From: Alphaproteobacteria bacterium | Lineage (GTDB): Bacteria > Pseudomonadota > Alphaproteobacteria > Rhodobacterales > Rhodobacteraceae | DNA length: 15,842 nucleotides | Assembly (NCBI GenBank): GCA_003696705.1 | Contig: RFGD01000240.1 | Span: 1 to 15,842 of the forward strand | Reading direction: 5' to 3' | Part shown: piece after piece, positions 1 to 6,033 of the stretch | Layout: each line of letters starts with the position of its first letter | Numbering within the stretch: position 1 is the stretch's first letter | The notes under the pieces: model-generated | Told to the model about the DNA's origin: nothing | Databases searched by the model: none | Seen by the model: the letters and a program-made list of their open reading frames with translations, nothing else | Program-made: the position numbers and the translations under genes

Positions 1-1611
1 ATGGCCGAGGAAATGCTCCGCGCCCAGTTCGGCCGCAAGGTCGTCGACCACCGCACCTGGGTGATCGCCGGCGACGGCTGCCTCATGGAAGGCATCAGCC
101 ACGAGGCCATCGGCCTTGCCGGGCGCCAGAAGCTGTCGCACCTGATCGTCCTTTGGGACAACAACAACATCACCATCGACGGCGAGGTGTCGATCGCCGA
201 CGCAACTGACCAGCACAAACGCTTCGAGGCCGCCGGCTGGCTGGTCCTGCGCTGCGACGGTCACGACCCCGAGGACATCGACCGCGCCCTGACCGAGGCG
301 AAGGCCGCCGACCGGCCGGTGCTCGTCGACTGCAAGACGCACATCGGCTTCGGCGCGCCGCACAAGCAGGACACCGCCGGGGCCCATGGCGCGCCCCTTG
401 GCGCGGAAGAGATTGCCGCCACCCGGGCCGCCTACGGCATCGACTGGGGTCCCTTCGAAATCCCCGCCGAGATCAAGGCCCAGTGGGAAGCGATCGGGGC
501 GCGCGGCAGGGCCGAACGCGAAGCCTGGGCCGAGCGCTTCGAGGGCCTTTCCGCCCAGCGCCGCGCCGAATTCGAGCGGCGCCTGGCCGGCGCGCCTTCG
601 CGGCGTCTGGCCGGCGCCATCCGCGCGGTCAAGAAGGCCGCCGCCGCCGACCGGCCCAAGGTCGCGACCCGCAAGGCGTCCGAGATGGTGCTGACGGCCG
701 TCAATCCGGTCTGCCCCGAGACTGTGGGCGGTTCGGCCGACCTGACGGGGTCGAACAACACGCTGACGCCCGATCTTGGTGTCTTCCTGCCCGAAAACCG
801 GAAAGGCCGCTACGTTCACTACGGCATCCGCGAGCACGCCATGGCGGCGGCCATGAACGGCATGGCGCTTCACGGCGGCCTTCGCCCCTACGGCGGCACG
901 TTCCTCGTCTTCTCGGACTATGCGCGGGCGGCGATGCGACTGTCGGCGCTGATGGGCGTGCCGACGGTCTACGTGATGACCCACGATTCGATCGGCCTTG
1001 GCGAGGACGGGCCGACGCACCAGCCGGTCGAGCATCTGGCAATGTGCCGGGCGACGCCCAACACGCTCGTCTTCCGCCCCGCCGATGTGGTCGAAACCGC
1101 CGAGGCGTGGGAGATCGCGCTGACCGAGACGCGGCGCCCCTCGGTCCTGGCGCTTTCGCGACAGGGGCTGCCGACGGTGCGCACCCAGCACAAGGCGCGC
1201 AACCTGACCGCCCAGGGCGCCTATGTCCTTGCCGAGGCGACGACGAAGCGCCGGGTGATCCTGATTGCCACCGGCTCGGAAGTCGAAATCGCCCTTTCCG
1301 CGCGCGAGATGCTCGAGGCCGAGGGGATCGGCACGCGCGTCGTCTCGATGCCGTGCATGGAGCTTTTCGCCGCGCAGGACGAAGCCTATCGCCGCCGGGT
1401 CCTTCCGGCCGGCGCCGTGCGCATCGGCATCGAGGCCGCGGTGCGCGCCGGCGGCTGGGACCGCTGGCTTCTGGGCGAGCGCGGACGCGAGGCGAAGGCC
1501 GATTTCGTCGGGATGGAGAGCTTCGGCGCCTCGGCGCCGGCGGCCGATCTCTACCGCCATTTCGGCATCACGGCCAAGCGCGTCGCCGACCGCGCCCGCG
1601 CGCTCCTCTGA
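1..1611 (+). CDS. tkt: Transketolase, 5'-truncated by window edge
   Basis: Transketolase moves two-carbon ketol units between sugar phosphates (pentose phosphate pathway and Calvin cycle) using thiamine diphosphate and a divalent cation. The visible 536 residues lack roughly the first 120-130 of a usual 660-670. The reading frame is open to base 1, and the first ATG is internal, not the true start. Visible residues 24-30 read GDGCLME, the start of the ThDP motif, which closes at the WDNNN stretch about 30 residues later. The pyrimidine domain shows GIREHAMAAAMNG, with the conserved catalytic Glu in REH, and the substrate-loop THDSIGLGEDGPTHQPVEH. The C-terminus ends in the usual YRHFGIT segment. 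It runs co-directionally with gap-pgk-fba but is separated from gap by a gene on the other strand. Identity is secure. Confidence 0.97.
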   Translation: MAEEMLRAQFGRKVVDHRTWVIAGDGCLMEGISHEAIGLAGRQKLSHLIVLWDNNNITIDGEVSIADATDQHKRFEAAGWLVLRCDGHDPEDIDRALTEAKAADRPVLVDCKTHIGFGAPHKQDTAGAHGAPLGAEEIAATRAAYGIDWGPFEIPAEIKAQWEAIGARGRAEREAWAERFEGLSAQRRAEFERRLAGAPSRRLAGAIRAVKKAAAADRPKVATRKASEMVLTAVNPVCPETVGGSADLTGSNNTLTPDLGVFLPENRKGRYVHYGIREHAMAAAMNGMALHGGLRPYGGTFLVFSDYARAAMRLSALMGVPTVYVMTHDSIGLGEDGPTHQPVEHLAMCRATPNTLVFRPADVVETAEAWEIALTETRRPSVLALSRQGLPTVRTQHKARNLTAQGAYVLAEATTKRRVILIATGSEVEIALSAREMLEAEGIGTRVVSMPCMELFAAQDEAYRRRVLPAGAVRIGIEAAVRAGGWDRWLLGERGREAKADFVGMESFGASAPAADLYRHFGITAKRVADRARALL

Positions 1612-1629
1612 ACCCCTTGCACGTGGACC

Positions 1630-1653
1630 CGGCCGGCCGCACGCGGCCGGTCG
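1630..1653. terminator. GC-rich hairpin between convergent tkt and DUF2267 genes
   Basis: CCGGCCG (1633-1639) pairs with CGGCCGG (1644-1650) around a CACG loop. The outer bases 1630-1632 also pair with 1651-1653, including one G-U pair, giving a stem of about 10 bp. It lies 19 bp after the transketolase stop and 19 bp after the end of the convergent gene. There is no U-tract on either strand, so it is not a canonical intrinsic terminator. It could slow polymerase or protect 3' ends from both sides. Its position supports a shared termination role; function is inferred. Confidence 0.4.
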
Positions 1654-1671
1654 TCACCGGCGGGCGGGGCC

Positions 1672-2100
1672 TCAGTAGGCGAACAGCTCGCGCACGTCCT
1701 TCGTGAAGGCCCCGCGGACGTCCGCCATCTCGCCGGGCGAGACATGGGCGTCGAGCACGTCCAGAACCGCGCCGATTGCAATCTCGGGATCGCCCAACGG
1801 GTCGGTCCGGAACGCCTTTTGCACCTCCTCGATGAAGGCGTCCTTCTTGCGAATCCGCTTCGGGGTCTTCGACGGGTTCCAGGCCTCGTAGTAGATCCCG
1901 CGGATGAGCGTCGGCAGCTGATCGCCCAAGTCCGCCGCCTCGTCCGGGGTCAGGTTGTCACGCACCGCGTGCAGCACCGCCCGCAGCAGACGATAGGCGC
2001 GCTCCTTGTCTTCCCAGCCGGTGCGCTCGTTGACCTCGTTTACCCAGATGTTGGCGGTCTGCACCGCCTCGTCGATGATCTTCAGCCCAAGGGCACTCAT
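1672..2100 (-). CDS. DUF2267 domain-containing protein
   Basis: A 142-residue protein. Its core, which includes RAYRLLRAVLHAVRDNLTPD, a following LGDQLPTLIRGIYYEAW stretch and a later DVLDAHVSPGE, is typical of DUF2267, a helical family of unknown biochemical role. No signal peptide, membrane segment or catalytic motif is visible. The start is the ATG at 2098-2100, because GGGAGG lies about 6-8 bases upstream on the minus strand and the family-like sequence begins there; the frame stays open further upstream only through non-coding DNA. The gene stands alone, convergent with transketolase and divergent from gap. Upstream is a candidate -10 (TAGAAT, minus strand) with an FNR-like box about 42 bases before the predicted transcript start, which suggests oxygen-responsive expression. 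Family assignment is fairly sure; function unknown. Confidence 0.9.
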   Translation of the reverse strand: MSALGLKIIDEAVQTANIWVNEVNERTGWEDKERAYRLLRAVLHAVRDNLTPDEAADLGDQLPTLIRGIYYEAWNPSKTPKRIRKKDAFIEEVQKAFRTDPLGDPEIAIGAVLDVLDAHVSPGEMADVRGAFTKDVRELFAY

Positions 2101-2141
2101 CCCCAAACCTCCCGATTCTTTCACCTGATCTGAACGATTGC

Positions 2142-2147
2142 ATTCTA
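2142..2147 (-). promoter_or_regulatory. Candidate -10 element of the DUF2267 gene
   Basis: On the minus strand these bases read TAGAAT, five of six matches to TATAAT. Transcription would start near 2135, leaving a leader of about 35 nt that contains the GGGAGG ribosome binding site. No good -35 hexamer lies 16-18 bp upstream, as expected if an activator replaces it. Inferred from sequence only. Confidence 0.4.
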
Positions 2148-2170
2148 GATGCCCCGGGGGCCGGGCGGCC

Positions 2171-2184
2171 TTGACCCAGATCAG
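2171..2184. promoter_or_regulatory. FNR/FnrL-like binding site
   Basis: TTGACCCAGATCAG matches 8 of the 10 defined bases of the FNR consensus TTGAT-N4-ATCAA. Its centre (2177.5) lies about 42 bases upstream of the start predicted from the minus-strand -10 at 2142-2147, which is where class II FNR activators bind. It is about 107 bases from the predicted gap start, so the DUF2267 gene is the likelier target. The regulator is inferred; FnrL is the usual family member in Rhodobacterales. Confidence 0.4.
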
Positions 2185-2192
2185 GCCAAAAG

Positions 2193-2206
2193 TGATGGCG
2201 CTAACA
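2193..2206. promoter_or_regulatory. Operator-like palindrome 1 upstream of gap
   Basis: TGATGGCGCTAACA is an imperfect dyad centred on the CG of GCGC and matches the symmetric sequence TGTTAGCGCTAACA at 12 of 14 positions. Palindromes of this kind are typical LacI-family operators. CceR, a LacI-type regulator of central carbon genes in Rhodobacter, is the best candidate. The site ends about 45 bp before the proposed gap -35, so activation is more likely than steric repression. Confidence 0.5.
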
Positions 2207-2211
2207 GGGCA

Positions 2212-2225
2212 TGCTTGCGCTAACA
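2212..2225. promoter_or_regulatory. Operator-like palindrome 2 upstream of gap
   Basis: TGCTTGCGCTAACA repeats the right half GCGCTAACA of the previous site exactly, 19 bp downstream, with 12 of 14 matches to TGTTAGCGCTAACA. The repeat at roughly two helical turns suggests cooperative binding on one DNA face. The centre lies near -67 relative to the predicted gap transcript start, a position common for upstream activators. Confidence 0.5.
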
Positions 2226-2250
2226 TTTTGATTTTTTGTAAGGATTTCCC

Positions 2251-2278
2251 TTCACAGTTCTGCGCACAATTGTATACG
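2251..2278 (+). promoter_or_regulatory. Candidate sigma70-type promoter of gap
   Basis: TTCACA at 2251-2256 (five of six to TTGACA) is followed after a 16-bp spacer by TATACG at 2273-2278 (four of six to TATAAT). Transcription would begin near 2285, giving a leader of about 57 nt that holds the 18-bp tandem repeat and the ribosome binding site. The locally AT-rich run at 2221-2250 just upstream could serve as an UP-like element. Inferred, not tested. Confidence 0.5.
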
Positions 2279-2295
2279 GAAGGCGCGGGCACCGG

Positions 2296-2331
2296 GCCCG
2301 CCCACCACGAGAGGCCCGCCCACCACGAGAG
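2296..2331 (+). repeat. Perfect 18-bp tandem repeat in the gap leader
   Basis: GCCCGCCCACCACGAGAG occurs twice back to back (2296-2313 and 2314-2331) with no mismatch. Each copy ends in GAGAG followed by G, so the Shine-Dalgarno-like GAGAGG is present twice (2309-2314 and 2327-2332). Only the second copy is well spaced for the ATG at 2342. It looks like a recent slippage duplication in the untranslated leader. Confidence 0.9.
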
Positions 2332-2341
2332 GATTGCGGAG

Positions 2342-3343
2342 ATGACCGTCACCATCGGGATCAACGGCTTTGGCCGAATCGGCCGCTGCACACTTGCCCA
2401 TATCGCCGAAAGCGCGCGCAACGACGTGCAGGTCGTCAAGCTGAACGCGACCGGCCCCATCGAGACGAACGCCCATCTTCTGAAATACGACAGCGTGCAT
2501 GGCCGCTTCGGCGGCGAGATCCGCATCGACGGCGACACGATGGACATCGGCCGCGGTCCGATGAAGGTCTTCTCGACCTACGATCCGGAGGAGCTGGACT
2601 GGGAGGGGGTCGACGTGGTCCTCGAATGCTCGGGCAAGTTCAACGCCCGCGAAAAGGCGGCCGTCCACCTTGCGCGCGGGGCCAAGCGGGTCCTCGTCTC
2701 GGCGCCGGCAAGGAATGCCGACAAGACGATCGTCTATGGCGTCAACCACCGAGAGCTCGAGCAGGTGCACGAAGTGGTCTCGAACGCCTCCTGCACCACG
2801 AACTGCCTTGCACCGCTGGCCAAGGTCCTGCACGAGGCGATCGGGATCGAGCGCGGCGTGATGACGACGATCCACTCCTATACCGGCGACCAACCGACGC
2901 TGGACCGCCGCCACAAGGATCTCTACCGCGCGCGGGCTGCGGCCATGGCCATGATCCCGACGACGACGGGCGCCGCCCGCGCCATCGGCGAGGTCCTGCC
3001 CGAGCTTGCGGGACGCCTTGACGGGACGGCCCTTCGGGTCCCGACGCCCAATGTCTCGGCCGTCGATCTGACCTTCGAGGCCAGCCGTTCGGTGACCGTC
3101 GACGACGTCAACGAGATCGTGCGCGAGGCCGCCGCAGGCGCCATGGGTGCGGTCCTGGCCTACGATCCGGAACCGAAGGTCTCGATCGACTTCAATCACA
3201 CGACGCATTCGTCTATCTTCGCCCCGGACCAGACCCGCGTCGTCGGGGGCCGCACGGTGCGCGTCCTGGCCTGGTATGACAACGAATGGGGCTATTCCTG
3301 CCGCATGGCGGACGTCGCCGCGGCCATGGGGCGCCTCATCTGA
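2342..3343 (+). CDS. gap: Glyceraldehyde-3-phosphate dehydrogenase, NADP-capable type suspected
   Basis: A 333-residue GAPDH, normal length. It catalyses the reversible, phosphate-dependent oxidation of glyceraldehyde 3-phosphate to 1,3-bisphosphoglycerate in the cytosol. The Rossmann motif INGFGRIGR is at residues 6-14, the catalytic Cys is C151 in SNASCTTNC, and the phosphate-site TTTGAA and the C-terminal WYDNEWGYS are present. After the second strand the protein reads KLNATG, with Ala36 where NAD-specific enzymes have Asp. The S-loop reads LDRRHKDLYRARA, with no Pro where NAD enzymes have Gly-Pro. Both features resemble NADP-using GapB and plastid-type enzymes. The start at 2342 was chosen because it begins the family's N-terminus and follows GAGAGG and GGAG; an in-frame extension to 2138 would run through the promoter. 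It is followed after 31 bp by a small gene and then pgk, probably in one transcript. Confidence 0.97.
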   Translation: MTVTIGINGFGRIGRCTLAHIAESARNDVQVVKLNATGPIETNAHLLKYDSVHGRFGGEIRIDGDTMDIGRGPMKVFSTYDPEELDWEGVDVVLECSGKFNAREKAAVHLARGAKRVLVSAPARNADKTIVYGVNHRELEQVHEVVSNASCTTNCLAPLAKVLHEAIGIERGVMTTIHSYTGDQPTLDRRHKDLYRARAAAMAMIPTTTGAARAIGEVLPELAGRLDGTALRVPTPNVSAVDLTFEASRSVTVDDVNEIVREAAAGAMGAVLAYDPEPKVSIDFNHTTHSSIFAPDQTRVVGGRTVRVLAWYDNEWGYSCRMADVAAAMGRLI

Positions 3344-3353
3344 CACGGGGGGG

Positions 3354-3369
3354 GCGCGGCATGCCGCGC
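3354..3369. repeat. 16-bp perfect palindrome between gap and the small gene
   Basis: GCGCGGCATGCCGCGC is identical to its reverse complement. In RNA it can fold as a 6-bp GC stem with a CATG loop, ending 5 bases before the ATG at 3375. It may limit ribosome access to the small gene, define a processing point, or bind a protein as DNA. No U-tract follows, so it is not a terminator. Confidence 0.7.
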
Positions 3370-3374
3370 ATGCC

Positions 3375-3518
3375 ATGACGAACCGGATCGCGATCGGCCT
3401 TGGACTTTGCATCGCTGCGGTGTTCCTGGCCGATCGTCTGTTCTTGCACATGGACCTGCACATCCTGGTCGGCCGCCGCCTTCTGGACCTGACCGAATAT
3501 CTTGCGTTCTGGCGCTAG
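3375..3518 (+). CDS. Small (47 aa) membrane-like hypothetical protein between gap and pgk
   Basis: The predicted protein has 47 residues. An N-terminal MTNR is followed by a hydrophobic helix at about residues 5-19 (IAIGLGLCIAAVFLA), then an amphipathic stretch with two His, and LVGRRLLDLTEYLAFWR at the C-terminus. One transmembrane helix with a basic, aromatic tail fits a small inner-membrane protein. The start ATG lies 31 bp after the gap stop. The ribosome binding site is poor: the preceding bases are G-rich and palindromic rather than a clean Shine-Dalgarno. I think it is real because the composition is protein-like, it fills the gap-pgk interval in the same direction, and similar short proteins are, from memory, seen beside gap in Rhodobacterales. 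Its function is unknown. It could act on a membrane-bound metabolic partner or simply ride in the operon. Confidence 0.7.
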   Translation: MTNRIAIGLGLCIAAVFLADRLFLHMDLHILVGRRLLDLTEYLAFWR

Positions 3519-3542
3519 GCGCCCGGGGTTGCAGCGATTTGT

Positions 3543-3589
3543 CCCGTTGCCGCACGGGCGCCCGTTTGCCAGCCTGCGCGGGCAAACGG
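3543..3589. repeat. Two adjacent inverted repeats upstream of pgk
   Basis: First dyad: CCCGT (3543-3547) and ACGGG (3554-3558) with a 6-nt loop. Second dyad: CCGTTTGCC (3562-3570) and GGCAAACGG (3581-3589), a perfect 9-bp stem with a 10-nt loop. They fill the 104-bp space between the small gene and pgk and end about 20 bp before the pgk ribosome binding site. No U-tract follows, so transcription should read through. They could be mRNA stability or processing hairpins, and the second dyad could also be an operator. Role inferred. Confidence 0.6.
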
Positions 3590-3622
3590 CCGCCATCGCG
3601 GCCCCGTGACGGAGGGACCATC

Positions 3623-4825
3623 ATGGCCTGGAAGACGCTCGACGATCTGGACATCAAGGGCAAGAGGGTGCTCGTGCGCGTTGACATCAACGTGCCGGTA
3701 GAGGACGGGCGGGTGACGGATGCGACCCGCATCGAGCGGATCGTGCCGACGATCCGCGACATCCTCGAAAAGGGCGGCAAGCCCATCCTTCTTGCGCATT
3801 TCGGCCGCCCGAAGGGAAAGCGCGTCCCCGAAATGTCGCTGAAGGTCGTGGTGCCCGCACTCACCTCGGCGCTTGGCGTGCCCGTTCGCTTTGCCGACGA
3901 CTGCATCGGCGAAGAGGCCGAAAAGGCCGTCGCCGCGCTTCAGCCCGGCGAGGTGCTGCTTCTCGAGAACGTGCGTTTCCACCCCGGTGAAGAGGCGAAC
4001 GACCCCGAATTCGTGAAGGCGCTGGCGCGGCTTGGCGACGTCTTCGTGAACGACGCCTTTTCGGCCGCGCACCGCGCCCATGCCTCGACCACCGGGCTGG
4101 CGCGGGTCCTGCCCGCCGCCGCGGGCCGCCTGATGGAGGCCGAGCTGCGCGCCCTCGAGGCGGCGCTTGGCAACCCGACCCGGCCCGTCACGGCGGTCGT
4201 CGGCGGCGCAAAGGTTTCCACCAAGCTCGATCTTCTCAACAACCTTGTCACGAAGGTCGACGAGCTCGTCATCGGCGGCGGCATGGCCAACACCTTCCTT
4301 GCCGCGAAGGGCATCGACGTCGGCAAGTCGCTGGCCGAGCACGAGATGACGCGCACGGCGCTTTCCATTCTCGAGAAGGCGGGCGATGCCGGCTGCACCA
4401 TCATCCTTCCGGCCGACATCGTCGTCGCGTGGGAATTCAAGGCCGGCGCCGAGCACAAGGTTCTTCCCGCCAATGCCTGTCCGCCGGACGCCATGATCCT
4501 TGACGCCGGCCCCGAGACGGTCCGCCTCATCGAGGACGTCTTCGCGCGGTCGAAGACCCTTGTCTGGAACGGCCCCCTTGGCGCGTTCGAGATCGAGCCC
4601 TTCGACACCGCGACCGTGGCGGCAGCGCGCGCCGCGGCCCGGCTGACGAAGGAAGGGAAACTCATCTCGGTCGCCGGCGGCGGCGACACCGTCGCGGCGC
4701 TCAACAAGGCCGGCGTGACACAGGACTTCACCTATGTCTCGACCGCCGGCGGCGCGTTCCTCGAGTGGATGGAAGGCAAGGTCCTTCCCGGCGTCGCGGC
4801 GCTGGAAGACGCGGTGCCGGCCTGA
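3623..4825 (+). CDS. pgk: Phosphoglycerate kinase
   Basis: A 400-residue cytosolic monomeric kinase that transfers phosphate between 1,3-bisphosphoglycerate and ADP, reversibly, one step after GAPDH. The family signature VLVRVDINVPVEDG begins at residue 17. Substrate-side basic motifs include LLAHFGRPKG, LLLENVRFHPGEE and NDAFSAAHRAHAS. The nucleotide domain shows VVGGAKVSTKLDLL, WNGPLGAFEIEPF and the glycine-rich VAGGGDTVAALNKAG. The length is normal and no key motif is missing. The start at 3623 is preceded by GGAGGG at good distance; the longer open frame upstream overlaps the small gene. The gene is the last of the gap-small gene-pgk unit and is followed by an intrinsic terminator. Confidence 0.98.
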   Translation: MAWKTLDDLDIKGKRVLVRVDINVPVEDGRVTDATRIERIVPTIRDILEKGGKPILLAHFGRPKGKRVPEMSLKVVVPALTSALGVPVRFADDCIGEEAEKAVAALQPGEVLLLENVRFHPGEEANDPEFVKALARLGDVFVNDAFSAAHRAHASTTGLARVLPAAAGRLMEAELRALEAALGNPTRPVTAVVGGAKVSTKLDLLNNLVTKVDELVIGGGMANTFLAAKGIDVGKSLAEHEMTRTALSILEKAGDAGCTIILPADIVVAWEFKAGAEHKVLPANACPPDAMILDAGPETVRLIEDVFARSKTLVWNGPLGAFEIEPFDTATVAAARAAARLTKEGKLISVAGGGDTVAALNKAGVTQDFTYVSTAGGAFLEWMEGKVLPGVAALEDAVPA

Positions 4826-4854
4826 GCCGGGACGCACCGGGAAAGACGACAGGG

Positions 4855-4892
4855 ACGGGACCGGGGCGACACGCGCTTCGGTCCCGTTTTTT
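4855..4892 (+). terminator. Rho-independent terminator after pgk
   Basis: ACGGGACCG (4855-4863) pairs perfectly with CGGTCCCGT (4879-4887) around a 15-nt loop, and T runs from 4887 to 4892. It lies 29 bp after the pgk stop and separates the gap-pgk unit from fba. Confidence 0.85.
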
Positions 4893-4923
4893 CCGCGCGC
4901 CGGACGCCTTCCGCCCCGCCGGC

Positions 4924-4950
4924 CGTTAGCGCCTTTCGTTAGCGCGATCA
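4924..4950. promoter_or_regulatory. Operator-like direct repeat upstream of fba
   Basis: GTTAGCGC occurs at 4925-4932 and again at 4938-4945, 13 bp apart. The second copy extends to CGTTAGCGCGATCA, matching TGTTAGCGCTAACA at 11 of 14 positions; the first is little more than a half-site. The same core lies upstream of gap in the opposite orientation. The sites sit 63 to 90 bp before the fba start, just after the pgk terminator, which is where an independent fba promoter must be. A CceR-like regulator is the proposed ligand. Confidence 0.5.
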
Positions 4951-5013
4951 GCATTGCGCGGCGCCCGAACGGGCCCTACCCCAAGGGGAAAGGAAAGCCA
5001 GAGGAGGTGCCCC

Positions 5014-5943
5014 ATGCGTGCAACGCGGACCGTGCGAAACATCCTTGCCAACTACGAGGGCGACACGCCGGGGGTGAAGGCAAACCTCTGCCGCATGCTG
5101 ATGCACGGGCGCCTTGGCGGCACCGGGAAGATGATCATCCTGCCGGTCGACCAGGGGTTTGAGCATGGCCCCGCCCGCTCCTTCGCGGCCAACCCGGCGG
5201 CCTACGACCCGCATTACCACTATCAGCTGGCGATCGATGCCGGGCTCAACGCCTATGCCGCACCCCTTGGCATGATCGAGGCCGGGGCCGACAGCTTCGC
5301 CGGTCAGATCCCGACCATCCTGAAGGTCAATTCGGCCAATTCGCTGATCCCTTCCGAGGCGCCGAAGGATCAGGCCATCACCGCAAGCGTCGATGACGCC
5401 CTTCGGCTTGGCTGCTCGGCGATCGGTTTCACGATCTACCCCGGCTCGTCGCAAGCGCTCGAGATGTTCGAGGAAATCTCGGCCATGCGCGAGGAGGCGG
5501 CCGCGAAGGGCATCGCCACGGTCATCTGGTCCTATCCCCGCGGCGAGGCACTTTCGAAGGAGGGGGAATCCGCCGTCGACATCGCCGCCTACGCGGCGCA
5601 GATTGCCGCGCTTCTGGGGGCGCACATCATCAAGATCAAGCTTTCCACCGACCATCTGGAACAGCCGGCCGCCCGCAAGGTCTACGAGGACGAGCGCATC
5701 GACATCGCGACGCAGGCGGCGCGCGTTCGCCACTGCATGCAGGCGGCCTTCAACGGTCGACGGATCGTCGTGTTCTCGGGCGGGGCAAAGAAGGGCGCCG
5801 ACAGTGTCTTCGATGACGCCCGCGCCATCCGTGACGGCGGGGGCAACGGCTCGATCATCGGCCGGAACACGTTTCAGCGTCCCCGCGATGAAGCGCTGAA
5901 GATGCTGGCCCGGCTTCAGGACATCTACCGCGGGAAGGCCTGA
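5014..5943 (+). CDS. fba: Class I fructose-bisphosphate aldolase (DhnA/FbaB type)
   Basis: A 309-residue protein of the archaeal/DhnA type of class I (Schiff-base) aldolases, which interconvert fructose 1,6-bisphosphate and two triose phosphates without a metal. Family-like features include IILPVDQGFEHGP near residue 43, a central GFTIYPGS, a VIWSYPRG segment, and IIKIKLSTD with Lys207 and Lys209; the second lysine of KIK is the expected Schiff-base residue. Near the C-terminus are FSGGAKKG and a phosphate-binding GSIIGRNTFQRP loop. The start at 5014 follows GAGGAGG at ideal spacing. It has its own upstream region with operator-like repeats and a terminator before it, so it is probably transcribed apart from pgk. 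No class II aldolase is visible in the window. Confidence 0.93.
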   Translation: MRATRTVRNILANYEGDTPGVKANLCRMLMHGRLGGTGKMIILPVDQGFEHGPARSFAANPAAYDPHYHYQLAIDAGLNAYAAPLGMIEAGADSFAGQIPTILKVNSANSLIPSEAPKDQAITASVDDALRLGCSAIGFTIYPGSSQALEMFEEISAMREEAAAKGIATVIWSYPRGEALSKEGESAVDIAAYAAQIAALLGAHIIKIKLSTDHLEQPAARKVYEDERIDIATQAARVRHCMQAAFNGRRIVVFSGGAKKGADSVFDDARAIRDGGGNGSIIGRNTFQRPRDEALKMLARLQDIYRGKA

Positions 5944-6033
5944 GTTCCGGCGCGACGGGGGATTCCCTTTTTCGCCGATCTGTGCAACGATGGCCCCGAA
6001 CCGCCCGGCAAGCGGCGGCGAGTGAGGCATTTC

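Noticed and set aside
483..1706. Long alternative plus-strand frame inside transketolase
   Set aside because: Arg/Gly/Pro-rich out-of-frame translation of conserved transketolase sequence with no recognisable domain.
2138..2341. In-frame 68-codon extension upstream of gap
   Set aside because: It crosses the likely promoter and operators and the tandem repeat; the family N-terminus begins at 2342, which has its own ribosome binding site.
2101..2547. Long in-frame N-terminal extension of the DUF2267 gene on the minus strand
   Set aside because: It would run antisense through the gap promoter and the gap 5' end, and a clear ribosome binding site and the family-like sequence start at 2100.
5955..5975. 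Possible small terminator after fba (GGGGGATTCCCTTTTT)
   Set aside because: The stem is only about 4 bp; too weak to call without further evidence.
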